A DNA stretch of 64,000 nt from Azorinus chamasolen (GCA_963576725.1 OY755239.1:62476953-62540952), one strand, 5' to 3'. Shown: positions 53,877 to 64,000, numbered from the stretch's first letter. Program-made: numbers and translations. Notes: generated by a model from the letters alone, not told the origin.

Positions 53877-54127
53877 TTAACCCTTTCCCTCATATAAACA
53901 TGTTTTCACGCATTTGCAAACAGAGTAGACCCAGATCAGACGGCTCCTAGAGGAGCCGTCTGATCAGGGTCTACTCTGTTTGCTAATGAAATTTGATAGA
54001 TCTGTGTTTCTTTAGTTTCTAAAATGGCTATAATATTCCACCTTCCACATTTCATTATAACTATTTTGTTCATGAATATTCAGTAGGTATTGACATTTGG
54101 AATAAACACAGACAGAGAAAGGGTTAA
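53877..54127 (-). mobile_element. MITE-A, complete
   Basis: TTAACCCTTTCCCTCATA start, cagagaaagggttaa end, perfect cagacggctcctagaggagc core. A (gacagactgacaaact)n run follows at 54140-54188. Confidence 0.85.
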
Positions 54128-54382
54128 AGTTCAGGTATAGAGACAGACATCTGACAAACTGACAGACTGACAAACTGACAGACTGACAAATAACAATATG
54201 CATAAGATCAAGATCTTGGGGATATAAAAAGGAAGAAATGACAAGTTGTCACATGCCCTCATACATATTCTACACATTTCTCATAAAATCTATAATTCCT
54301 GCAGAATTTACATTATTCATTTTACAATGACAGATCAAAACGTTGCAAATTTTGAGACATGGGGTTGTTTGTTTTTATCAAA

Positions 54383-55768
54383 ACAAGAGATGTTTGTAAA
54401 ACATGTATACCCCCAGACCCCCTGACCTTTGATCTAGTGACCTCAACTATAGAGGTCATCTAGTGGTCATGACTAATCAACACGGCAACTTTGAAGATCC
54501 TAAGCCAAACCACTGATCATTTATTGATCTTAAAACATTTCAGAAGTTAAGGGCATGGATTGGTGACCTTGACCTTTGACCTAGTGACCTCAACAACTAT
54601 AGGAGTCATCTAGTGGTCACGACCAACCACCACAGCAAGTTTGAAGAATCCAAACCAAACCATTGAGCAGTTATTAATCTGAAACCATTTCATCAGTTAA
54701 GGTCATGGTGACCTTGACCTTTGACCTAGTGACCTCAAAAACAATAGGGGTCATCTAGTTGTCATGACCAACCACCACAGCAAGTTTGAAGATCCTAAGC
54801 CAAACCCTTGAGCAGTTATGGATTGGAAACCATTTCACCAGTTAAGGTCATGGTGACCTTGACCTTTGACCTCAAAAACAATACAGGCCATCCAGTGGTC
54901 ATGACCAACCACCACAGCAAGTTTGAAGATCCTAAGCCAACCCCTTGAGCAGTTATTGATTGGAAACCATTTCACCAATTAAGGTCATGGTGACCTTGAC
55001 CTTTGACCTAATGACCTCAAAAACAATAGGGGCCATCTAGTGGTCATGACCAACCTCCACAGCAAGTTTGAAGATCCTAAGCCAAACCCTTGCGCAGTTA
55101 TTGATCGGAAACCATTTCACCAGTTAAGGTCATGGTGACCTTGACCTTAGACCTAGTGACCTCAAAAACATTAGGGGCCATCTAATGGTCATGACCAACC
55201 ACCTAAGCAAGTTTGAAGATCCTAAGCCAAACCCTTGAGCAGTTATTGATCGGAAACCATTTAACCAGTTAAGGTCATTGTGACCTTGACCTTTGACCTA
55301 GTGACCTCAAAAACAAAAGTGGTCATCTAGTGGTCATGACCAACCACCACAGCAAGTTTGAAGATCCCAAGCCAAACCCTTCAGCAGTTATTGATCGGAA
55401 ACCATTTAACCAGTTAAGGTCATGGTGACCTTGACCTTTGACCTAGTGACCTCAAAAGCAAAAGGGGTCATCTAGTGGTCATGACCAACCACCACAGCAA
55501 GTTTGAAGATCTCAAGCCAAACCCTTTAGCAGTTATTGATCGGAAACTATTTCACCAGTTAAGGTCATTGTGACCTTGACCTTTGACCTAGTGACCTAAA
55601 AAACAATAGGGGTCATCTAGTTGTCATGACCAACCACCACAGCAAGTTTGAAGATTCTACGCCAAGTCGTTTATTAGTTATCATTCGGAAACCATCGATC
55701 TACCGAACGACCGACCGACCGACATGTGCAAAGCAATATACCCCCATTTTTTCAAAAGGGGGGTATAA
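54383..55768 (+). mobile_element. HL element with nuclear-receptor-site monomers, complete copy
   Basis: ACAAGAG, hairpin ATGTTTGTAAAACAT, subTIR gtatacccccagacc. About nine monomers of 145 bp contain aaggtcatggtgaccttgac and ccttgagcagttattgatcg; then (gacc)n and the 3' hairpin TATACCCCC...GGGGGGTAT followed by AA. Confidence 0.9.
54700..55600. promoter_or_regulatory. Array of perfect AGGTCA-n3-TGACCT palindromes
   Basis: Seven monomers each carry AGGTCATGGTGACCT or AGGTCATTGTGACCT, mostly continuing TTGACCTTTGACCT. The 15-mer equals the consensus oestrogen response element; TGACCTTTGACCT is a DR1 on the other strand; TGACCTTGA is the complement of the ERR/SF-1 site TCAAGGTCA. Binding in this genome is not shown. 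Confidence 0.6.
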
Positions 55769-55942
55769 TTAAACAAGATGTGGAACCTGACTCACTGAGT
55801 AGGTCTTCAAGTTCCCAAGCCACACTACTATAATAGTGTAATTTAACTTTCAATTATTGGTATATTTCAACTATTGAGTAAATCTAGTTTCGTGACTTTT
55901 ATCACCTCGTTCAATATAATATGCTACCTAACGTCACTCTAG

Positions 55943-56170
55943 TTAACCCATTCTCTCATATTGACGTCTTTTGACGCCTCTATAAAAGTCACTTTTTGAA
56001 ACCATTGTAATGAATAGAGCATTTGCTCCATAGGAGCAATTTGCTCTATTTATCACAATGGTTTCAAAACTACACATTTCTAAAACTTTCCCTTTTTCTA
56101 GTAAAAGCTCCTTTTCGTTAAATTTGTTCAAAAAGGTTAGGTCTAAAAATAGACTGAGCGAATGGGTTAA
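55943..56170 (+). mobile_element. MITE-B, complete
   Basis: TTAACCCATTCTCTCATA start and gcgaatgggttaa end. Confidence 0.8.
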
Positions 56171-56687
56171 TTATCTTCAATTGAATAAGAAGTGTTATTT
56201 CAGTTATCTCATCTAATCCTAACGACAAGAAGTTAGTGAATTTTACGTTCACGATCAGCTTAAGTTTAAGTGACCATGGCCAGCAATGCAGTTTGAACAA
56301 TTGTTTATTATTTCCATTTTGAGCATTCCTGAGCATGTAAACTGACAATACGTGCTTGAAAAGGATGATTTTCCAAACTCAGTTAATGCATTGTATTGAC
56401 ATTTAAATTCAGTTAATGCATTGTATTGACATTTAAACATGGAGATTGTTCCTATGAATAATAATGGTATAAACCAAAATGGACACCTACTCTCCAGAAA
56501 AATCCAGTTATACCCTAGGCAAAACTTTGCAAAATGTAATTTAAGTAACTAATGTCGAATTGTCACAACCGTCATTTAGTTTAATCTGTACACAAATTGC
56601 CACAAGGTACAACTGCAAGAAATATTTGCTTTGTCAAGAAATATTGATAGTAACATTCAAGAAAGTGTATGTAGCTTGAAAAATAAA
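56171..56687. other. No gene; 35-bp direct duplication
   Basis: tcagttaatgcattgtattg... occurs twice at 56378-56437, as adjacent direct copies. Confidence 0.5.
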
Positions 56688-56958
56688 ACAAGAGTGTTTG
56701 GAGGAACACATGTGTCACCTGCTCACAACTAACACAAAAAACTGTTAATATGCTAGAGTGCGAAAATCAGAACAAAGGGGAATAACTCAAAATGTGTTGC
56801 ATGCAGAGTGATGGACCTTAGTTACACCAATGGTCCTCAATGAGAGGAATACACATGTGATATTTGAAAGCTCTATCATAATTGTACATAAAATGTATCT
56901 TTGTGAAGCGCTTTTGAACGCACATAACCTGTATGAAAAGAGCGCTATATAAATGTGG

Positions 56959-57000
<42 letters not shown>

Positions 57001-57305
57001 TAGTTAAGAAATGACAGCCAAAAAAAGAAAGTGTGACAAAATCAGAACAAAGGGGAATAACTCAAAAAGTATTGCATGCAGAGTGATGGACCTTAGTTAC
57101 ATCAATGGTCCTCAATAAGAGGAAGACACATGTGAAATTTGAAAGCTCTATAATGATTAGTTTAGAAGTTACAGCCAAAACAAAGCCTAGCTTTGGGGGC
57201 ATAAAAATAAAGTATGATGGACAAACAGACAGACAGACGGACAGACAGACAGACAACAGAAAAGTGATCCCTAAGTGACACACTGCCTCTAGGCAGGTGA
57301 CACAA
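56688..57305 (+). mobile_element. HL element, GTGTCACCTGC type, carrying a retroelement tail
   Basis: ACAAGAG, hairpin GTGTTTGGAGGAACAC, subTIR atgtgtcacctgctc. Two to three monomers as in the 44642 copy; (acag)n; 3' hairpin gtgacacactgcc...ggcaggtgacac ending AA. Confidence 0.85.
56883..57000 (+). mobile_element. 5'-truncated SINE/LINE tail with (TAA)n
   Basis: gaagcgcttttgaacgcac, gcgctatataaatg and then about 14 (taa) units; splits the monomer at ctataat / tagttaagaaatgacag. The gcgctatataaat motif ends many invertebrate and fish retroposons. Confidence 0.7.
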
Positions 57306-57513
57306 TAAAATAGAATAAAAAGAGAAAATTCGAAAAGAAACCACAAAGAAAGTATGGAAAAGGGTGATCATTTACAGATGTAATATGTATTTCAATATAA
57401 TGTATTATGAATGTATTTGTTGGTTTATTTTGTTTTGTGTTGTGTTTCTTTGGTCCATGTTATTCTGTGATCAGGTATTCTGTGATTAGTTAGAGAGAAT
57501 GTCTTGTTGTTCA

Positions 57514-57803
57514 TTAAAACATTCCCTTCTAGTGATGCATTTTGGTCCCTCTGTAAAAGACACTTTTTTGAAAACATTGTGATAAATAGAGCATTTGCTC
57601 CAAAGGAGCAAATGCTCTATTTATCACAATGGTTTAAAAACTACACAATTCTAAAATTCTCATTTTCTATAGTTAATGCTCCTTTTCGGTAGATTTATTC
57701 AAAGAGGTTGTGTCTAAAAATAGACTAGGAGGGAATGGGTTAAACCTTTACTCCATGAATAAATTACCTGTAAGAAATAATGACACCATGAGTTAAGTGC
57801 TTC
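57514..57803. mobile_element. MITE-B and MITE-A left end sharing TTAA
   Basis: B 57514-57743 (left TTAA decayed to attaaaa); A left end 57740-57803 stops at gacaccatgag. Confidence 0.7.
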
Positions 57804-57872
57804 ATCCATGTGTTAGGATGAATATAGAATAAGGACTATGCATGACACCAGTGAATAACTAGGTGAAATACT

Positions 57873-58516
57873 TCAACCTTTACTCCATAAATACTCCTCT
57901 GTAATAGTCACTTCTTGAAACCATTGTGATAAATAGAGCATTTGCTCCTATAGGAGCAAATGCTCTATTTATCACAATGGTTTCAAACTACAAAATTCTA
58001 AAATTTTACTTTTCTCTAATAAATGCTCCTTTTGGGTAGATTCATTCAAAGAGGTTGGGTCTAAAAATAGCCTATGGAAGAAAGGGTTAAACCTTTACTC
58101 CATAAATACACCTCTGTAATAGTCACTTCTTGAAACCATTGTGATAAATAGAGCATTTGCTCCAAAGGGGCAAATGCTCTATTTATCACAATGGTTTCAA
58201 TACTACACAATTCTAACATTTTCCTTTTCTCTAGTATTAGTGCTCCTTTTCGGTAGATTTATTCAAAGAGGTGACAGATCTAAAAATAGCCTATAAATTA
58301 CCTGTAAGAAATAATGACACCATAAATATTCATTATATTAGTATTCGTAATGGCATATGAATACAGGAAATGTTGGTGATGGCAGAAACTAATTGTGTCT
58401 TATCTATGTTATTTCATAAGCAAACACAGCAGATCCTGATCGGACGGCTCCTACAGGAGCTGTCTGATCTTGGTCTACTCTGTTTGAAAAGGCGTATTTA
58501 TTGAGGAAAGGGTTAA
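57873..58516. mobile_element. Two MITE-B copies and a MITE-A
   Basis: B 57873-58090; B 58087-58293 (right end lost); A 58294-58516 starting at aaattacctgtaagaaataa. That A start equals the interior of the A stub at 57760, suggesting a local duplication. Confidence 0.75.
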
Positions 58517-58925
58517 ATAGGGGCATTACTTTTATACTGCGAGTAGCAATGACTTTGAGCAGCAATGTGTTTTAGTTAAATTAGAGTGGGTGGGATACAG
58601 GTAATTTTGAATTAAGTTTGTATAATTATTGGATTAGTGATTAGCTTTTAGTCCAAAAATACAGTACTGAGAGAATAATTCATGGTGAATGTGGTTACGA
58701 TTTAAATAAGTATGGCAAAATGCATTTTATAGGTTATGCTGTAAATAAAGTATTGCTGGTTAAATTGTTTTCACTTTGTTTTCTTTATAAGATTGTTAAA
58801 TGTACCTGCGTACAATTCCATAAAGACATTTGGTTATTAGTAGATTTAATACTATTATAGATGTAAGAAATTGAGTTTGGGTGTTGGATATTTCTTGAAT
58901 TTGTATCTTTTGCTCCGTATACATT
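58517..58925. other. No recognised feature
   Basis: AT-rich, no frames or inverted ends noted. Confidence 0.4.
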
Positions 58926-59139
58926 TTAACTCTTTGCACGCTAGTGGCAAAACTGTGATTACCTATGCAAACAGTTTGTATCCAGATGAGACGCCACATA
59001 ATGCGGCGTCTCATCAGGATCCAAACTGTTTGTCATCTTGGCCGTATTTTTGCAAAGAAATGGCAGAAATTTTATTTTAAGAACTGAAGCGGACAACAAT
59101 TGTTACAGACGAAAAATTACTTAGCGTGCAAAGAGTTAA
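58926..59139. mobile_element. TTAA MITE family F, complete
   Basis: TTAACTCTTTGCACGCTAG / TTAGCGTGCAAAGAGTTAA ends are the classic piggyBac-like form; core gatgagacgccacataatgcggcgtctcatc. Confidence 0.85.
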
Positions 59140-59143
59140 GATA

Positions 59144-59305
59144 ACAAGAGCATCGCATGTGGGTGCTGACGCTCGTCTGTTGTGTTTAAAGGTTTTATTT
59201 CCTAAGTCCATAAAGGGGCAAAATTTTGTAAAAGAAAATGCCTTACAGAGATATGGCCCTTGGTCAGATAATAGCCCTGGAAATGGTAAACAAATGTGTG
59301 AAGGA
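59144..59305 (+). mobile_element. HL 5' fragment
   Basis: ACAAGAG, hairpin AGCATCGCATGTGGGTGCT, subTIR gacgctcgtct, then part of one monomer (aaaggggcaaaattttgt). Confidence 0.65.
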
Positions 59306-59519
59306 ATGCCCATGCCGCGAGCACATGGCAAGAGCACCCCACCCAGTCACATTATCCTGACATCGGGCCGACCAGTCCTAGAACTACCCTTTTAATGAGC
59401 GTAGACAAGGCAGCTACTAGTACAAGTATTTAAAGACTTTTAGTCTGTCGCGGCCGGGGATCGAACCCACGACCTTCCGTACCGCTGGCGGATGCTCTAC
59501 CACTGAGTCACGAGGCCGG
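59306..59519 (-). mobile_element. tRNA-derived SINE, minus strand
   Basis: The minus strand from 59518 to 59449 has an A box (GACTCAGTGGTAGAGC) and a B box (GGGTTCGATCCCC). It continues into a body containing gggtggggtgctcttgcc. Acceptor-stem pairing is poor and position 33 of the anticodon loop is not T, so this is a SINE head and not a working tRNA. Its 3' end meets the HL fragment at 59144-59305. Confidence 0.65.
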
Positions 59520-60047
59520 TAATACAGAACGATGAATATGTTACAAATAAAAAGCAAATTTCCTATTCAAAACAGGCTGTCAAACTGAGAAATTGGCGAG
59601 TCATCTTGTTACATTCATTAGTTTTAAGAATCCTGAATGATAACTTTGTTTGAGGTACATGTAATTATGTTTAAGACTAATTTCATAATTCTAAAGTGTT
59701 GGCATGTGCAACTACCAGTAGTTGAGGGTCATTTTGTTTCAACAAAGGTTGAGTTGTGTATTGTAGAATTAATGTCAGTGTGCCATCATGGTCAATGTAT
59801 ATTCCATCTCCAGCATTGCTACTACAGTCTGATGACAAGTATAGCATTATTTCAAATACTGTCAGCAAAACGATTTTCCATAACAGAACTGTCAAATGTA
59901 TAGCTAAATGAGCCGTCAAGTGCTGGTCACATCAACATCAAGTTCCGACACCTACATGTGATCATAGGTTTGCACAAGTGCTGTGATAACTACCGGTATA
60001 TCATTAAATAAAGTGTCAGTATGTTAAAACGGATCTGTTGCAGATTT
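59520..60047. other. No supported gene
   Basis: Frames of 78-88 codons occur on both strands at 59637-59919 without splice or family support. A 28-bp sequence taataaagtgtcagtatgtt occurs here (60005) and again at 60317, flanking a MITE-C. Confidence 0.4.
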
Positions 60048-60296
60048 TTAACCCTTTGCTTGCTGAATTTTAAACTACATTTCTCCTTCTTTACCCATGC
60101 CCTGTTGTATGATTACACATATCTTCACTGTGTACAAGTATTTCACTGTGCAATCACTGCCGTGGAGTGCACTGGTTGCACAATCAATTTGTAAATAGTG
60201 CAGACCCAGATGAGACAGCTCCTGCAGGAGCTGTCTCATCTGGGTCCTCACTATTTACATGTAGGTATATTGACGTGAATAGCAAGCGAAGGGTTA
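60048..60296 (+). mobile_element. MITE-C, complete
   Basis: TTAACCCTTTGCTTGCTG start and atagcaagcgaagggttaa end; core gagacagctcctgcaggagc. Confidence 0.85.
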
Positions 60297-60506
60297 AAAC
60301 TTATTCGGAGATGCTAATAAAGTGTCAGTATGTTTAAACGGATGGTTAATAGATCAATACTCCTTTTACCCACAGCCATATGTCATACAGGGTTGACTAT
60401 GTGATGAATTGGCATCTACAAATTCAGAGCTCAAGATAATAGAATTATCCAGGAAATCTATGAGACATGTTTCTATTTATTTCACAGAAGAAACATCACA
60501 ATTACA

Positions 60507-60775
60507 GTAGAACCCCAGCTCTAATGTGACCACTAAAAAGGGGCATAATTCTGGGTGCTAGAGGCAAGTGGTAGCTTAAATCAGGATGACAGTTATTCAG
60601 TAACCTCCTATAGGAGCTTTCTGCATTACTTTCGTTTGGAATAAAATAGATCTGATTCTATAGTTCTTACTTTGGCAAAAATTCCATCTGTTTATATGCC
60701 ATTTCAATAATTAATCTAATTAATATTCATGATGTCATTATTCTTACATGAATATTCAAGGAGTAAAGGGTTCAG
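60507..60775. mobile_element. MITE-D left part and MITE-A right half
   Basis: acagtagaaccccagctcta and hairpin remains to about 60640; A right half 60650-60772 ends aaggagtaaagggtt. Confidence 0.55.
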
Positions 60776-60879
60776 TTCCCCTGCTCATCCCCTAAGGCTA
60801 CTTTCTGATTTTCCATGAGTTCTTCAACCATTCAACTGTAACATTTGTCTACAAAAAGATTGTCTCCCACTTTAAGTCC

Positions 60880-61149
60880 CATTCCCTGTTCTATGTTTTA
60901 TTCCTAATTTCGGTACCAACTGAATATTAATGTACATGTACTTATATATAACATAGTTATAATGAAATGTGGTAGGTGAAACACTGTAACAATTTTAGAA
61001 AGTAAAGAAACAGATATTTCAAAGTCTACAAGCAAGCTGAGCAGGCCCTGATCAGAAGGCTCAGAATAGGAACCGTTTGATCTGGGTCTATCTAGATCTT
61101 CTCTGATTGCCAATGCATTAAAACATGTTTACATGAGGGAAATGGTTAA
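60880..61149 (+). mobile_element. MITE-A
   Basis: cattccctgttctatg start, diverged core (agaaggctcagaatagg), end gagggaaatggttaa. Confidence 0.65.
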
Positions 61150-61191
61150 TTCTCAACCGACATTTTCCCCAAACATTTATAACAAGAGCAC

Positions 61192-62726
61192 CGCAAGACG
61201 GGGCAATATACGCCCGAAGGCTGTTCTATAAAATTATGTTGAAAAATAAAGGAGGAGTTAGTTGCACAAGAAATTGCTACCCGAAACTATCAAAGGGCAA
61301 TAACTCCAGAATGAAAAATGATATGAGAGTTATCTCACTGATATGCACAACTACACATCAATATCTATCATTCCTGAAAGTTTGAAGAAATTATGTTGAA
61401 AAATAAAGGAGGAGTTAGTTGCACAAGAAATTGCTACCCGAAACTATCAAAGGGCAATAACTCCAGAATGAAAAATGATATGAGAGTTATCTCACTGATA
61501 TGCACAACTACACATCAGTATCTATCATTCCTGAAAGTTTGAAGAAATTATGTTGAAAAATAAAGGAGGAGTTAGTTGCACAAGAAATTGCTACCCGAAA
61601 CTATCAAAGGGCAATAACTCCAGAATGAAAAATGATATGAGAGTTATCTCACTGATATGCACAACTACACATCAGTATCTATCATTCCTGAAAGTTTGAA
61701 GAAATTATGTTGAAAAAGAAAGGAGGAGTTAGTTGCACAAGAAATTGCTACCCGAAACTATCAAAGGGCAATAACTCCAGAATGAAAAATGATATGAGAG
61801 TTATCTCACTGATATGCACAACTACACATCAATATCTATCATTCCTGAAAGTTTGAAGAAATTATGATGAAAAATAAAGGAGGAGTTAGTTGCACAAGAA
61901 ATTGCTACCCGAAACTATCAAAGGGCAATAACTCCAGAATGAAAAATGATATGAGAGTTATCTCACTGATATGCACAACTACACATCAGTATCTATCATT
62001 CCTGAAAGTTTGAAGAAATTATGTTGAAAAAGAAAGGAGGAGTTAGTTGCACAAGAAATTGCTACCCGAAACTATCAAAGGGCAATAACTCCAGAATGAA
62101 AAATGATATGAGAGTTATCTCACTGATATGCACAACTACACATCAGTATCTATCATTCCTGAAAGTTTGAAGAAATTATGTTGAAAAATAAAGGAGGAGT
62201 TAGTTGCACAAGAAATTGCTACCCGAAACTATCAAAGGGCAATAACTCCAGAATGAAAAATGATATGAGAGTTATCTCACTGATATGCACAACTACACAT
62301 CAGTATCTATCATTCCTGAAAGTTTGGAAGAAATTATGTTGAAAAATAAAGGAGGAGTTAGTTGCACAAGAAATTGCTAACGGACGGACGGACGGACGTA
62401 CTAACAAATGGGTAGTTGTGTGACTTTTTCCTTTGATCTTTTCTTGTGGGACTAGTCCCACAAGAAAAACTATTTTTGGCTCTAACTTTGGAAAAGAATG
62501 ATCTGGAAGCTAACCCTAACCCTAACCCTATGTCCCACAACTGGCCAGGTTAATGTCACAAGAAATGGCCAGGTTAATGTCACAAGAGATGGCCAGGTTA
62601 ATGATTTTACTTGTGCGACTAGTTAGAAAAAGTCACACAACTACCCTTTGGTGAGTGCGGACAGACGGACAGACGGACGGACGGACGACATGCGCCATAC
62701 CATAATACGTCCCTTCGGGCGTATAA
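61192..62726 (+). mobile_element. HL element, ATACGCCC type, seven 157-bp monomers
   Basis: Near-identical to 35332-36249 in its 5' end, monomer, (CCCTAA)3 module (62409-62647) and 3' hairpin plus AA. Monomer starts run from 61231 to 62331 at 157-bp steps. Rare variants (gaaaaagaaagg in two units, aatatctatc in two) mark individual monomers. Confidence 0.9.
62409..62647. repeat. (CCCTAA)3-containing module, copy 3
   Basis: Same boundaries and order as copies 1 and 2. Confidence 0.85.
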
Positions 62727-62730
62727 AAAA

Positions 62731-63084
62731 TGCAGTCAGAATGTCAAAGAACTTAGATCTTGATGAGACATAAAGTGACTCGGTATCGGACATGGATCCG
62801 AACTGTTTTCAAAGTTATAACCAACTCATCTAATAGAGTTGAAAGAGCTCATTCAAAGCACTGAATTATGCATCAAGATGTTCCGAGGCTAGACATAGTT
62901 GTATCCTATTACAATCCTCTTGTGCCTTTCGACAGTCGCAATCCAATGCTTATTATCGATGCATGCCTTTAACAATTTGTTAATGAAATAAATCCTGTCT
63001 ACCAATATATATCCATTTCCACTCATCCCTAAAATTGTCCAAAATTGACAGGATGAATGGCAAAACAATAGATGTTTAGAACAA
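62731..63084. other. No recognised feature
   Basis: Nothing supported on either strand. Confidence 0.4.
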
Positions 63085-63360
63085 CAGATAACTGTGCATA
63101 ATACTGAGCAACAGATAAATGTGTGTTCTCGTGTACTAAAATCATCATTTCTCCACCAAATCCTATGTTGTGAACACTTTTTAGAATCGTCTCTTAGAGA
63201 CGATTCTGAGCAACAGATAAATGTGTGTTCTCATGTCCTAAAATCATCATTTCTCCACCAAATCTTATGTTGTGACCACTCTTTTGTATCGTCTCGTAAA
63301 AACGATTCTAAAGAATGGTTATAACATAGGATTTAATGGAGAAATAATGAAGTTATTCTT
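63085..63360. mobile_element. Hairpin element E with duplicated left arm
   Basis: gagcaacagataaatgtgtg plus the ctccaccaaatcctatg arm occurs twice (63103-63210 and 63209-63300), then the complementary arm to about 63342. Confidence 0.7.
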
Positions 63361-63455
63361 GAAAATGGTTTAATTTAGGCATCTTATCTGGACCTCTGGA
63401 TGTTGGAAAATCATCAAAGCCTGCATAATAGGTAAGACTGACAATTATCCTGAAT

Positions 63456-63585
63456 ACAAGAGTGTTCGAAGGAACACATGTGTCACCTGCTGGGAGAACA
63501 CTGTTACAATAAAATAAAAAGAAAATGTGATGAATAGACAGACGGACTGACAGACAGATGGACGGACAGATAGACGACTGGAGGT
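63456..63585 (+). mobile_element. GTGTCACCTGC-type HL fragment
   Basis: ACAAGAG, hairpin GTGTTCGAAGGAACAC, subTIR atgtgtcacctgctg; the monomers are almost wholly deleted, then gacagacggactgacag. Confidence 0.7.
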
Positions 63586-63626
63586 CATTTGATGAAGAAT
63601 ACGGAATATAAATGATGCAAAAATCT

Positions 63627-63857
63627 TTAACCCTTTAGTCCATTAATACGCCTTTTTACGCCTTTGCAAACAGAGAATAGAGGAGCCGTCTTATCAGGGT
63701 CTGCTCTGTTTGCTTAGTTTATATAGATATGGTTCTACACTTTCTGCCAAGGTCAAAACTTTCTGCGTCCATTGACTGTTATAAATAACAGTTAACCTAA
63801 TTAACATTCATGGCGGTATTTCTTTCTTACATAAATATTCATGGAGGAAAGGAGTAA
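63627..63857 (-). mobile_element. MITE-A with part of core deleted
   Basis: TTAACCCTTTAGTCCATT start, first core arm mostly missing (gagaatagaggagccgtc), end ggaggaaaggagtaa. Confidence 0.7.
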
Positions 63858-63917
63858 ATCATGATACCGGCTGTAGATAAGGCACAGACTAATCTATCAA
63901 AATCTTTTATTTCTCAG

Positions 63918-64000
63918 CTATACCTTGTCTTGCTACAACTCAACAGAGAATCACCTCTCGAAGACCAAACTGATGAGTTGCAGCAAGATTTGGCAGAAAA
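63918..64000 (+). CDS. Partial exon at right edge, unrecognised gene
   Basis: A strong acceptor (ttttatttctcag, 63905-63917) precedes an open frame running to the window edge: LYLVLLQLNRESPLEDQ then TDELQQDLAE. The leucine-rich helix followed by an acidic stretch looks coding, and the sequence is not shared with any repeat here. A minus-strand reading ending at AAG|GTATAG is also open but looks less protein-like. It may belong with the 42219-42388 exon. Confidence 0.45.

Noticed and set aside
59637..59919. Overlapping 78- and 88-codon frames
   Set aside because: They overlap on opposite strands, with no splice context or recognisable motif.
60377..60430. Plus-strand exon after acccacag (HMSYRVDYVMNWHLQ)
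   Set aside because: A plausible acceptor, but the frame hits a stop with no GT donor before it.

Overview
The window looks like intron-rich, repeat-dominated genomic DNA of a bivalve mollusc. It is AT-rich and has no long open reading frames. It is packed with short palindromic DNA transposons, tRNA-derived SINEs and mobile elements that carry 150-185 bp tandem repeats with boxes such as AAGGGCAATAACTCC and (ACGG)n tracts. Those tandem-repeat elements are a hallmark of clam and oyster genomes (pearl, BIV160 and DTC84-type repeats; Helentron-carried satellite-like repeats). The species cannot be decided from this sequence.

Genes. Four minus-strand exons (30309-30400, 22890-22991, 16588-16692, 14776-14971) have consensus splice sites and compatible phases. 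They encode the N-terminal part of focadhesin (FOCAD), recognised mainly by a conserved YTIR..PHPL block. A fifth exon at 27718-27780 is doubtful. Introns are 1.6 to 7.3 kb and almost entirely mobile-element sequence. On the plus strand there are two candidate exons of unrecognised genes, at 42219-42388 and at the right edge (63918-64000). I did not find FOCAD's first exons or the exons after 14776.

Mobile DNA falls into layers. (1) Palindromic MITEs bounded by TTAA with ends of the TTAACCCTTTCC type (piggyBac-like), named here A, B, C, F and G. They fill most of the window and often sit end to end sharing one TTAA. (2) TA-bounded palindromes with TACAGTARAACC ends (Tc1/mariner-pogo-like), named D. 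(3) Helentron-like non-autonomous elements with tandem-repeat cores, named HL: at 9.5-13.4k, 18.9-22.4k, 28.4-29.4k, 35.3-36.9k, 40.6-41.9k, 43.3-45.4k, 48.9-52.9k, 54.4-55.8k, 56.7-57.3k and 61.2-62.7k. They share one architecture although their sequences differ: 5' ACAAGAG, a small hairpin of variable sequence, a subterminal inverted repeat, tandem monomers, an (ACGG)n-like tract, a 3' hairpin and a final AA. (4) An 890 bp hAT-like element, a TIR element with a 56-codon ORF, a decayed non-LTR reverse transcriptase, SINEs and two large minisatellites.

The most notable signals are the shared structure of the HL families, the arrays of perfect nuclear-receptor response elements inside two of them (20.7-22.0k and 54.4-55.7k), a (CCCTAA)3-containing module present in three HL elements, and insertions that can be dated relative to each other because uninterrupted copies occur in the same window. 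Stretches not listed show no feature I can support; the larger blanks have their own entries.
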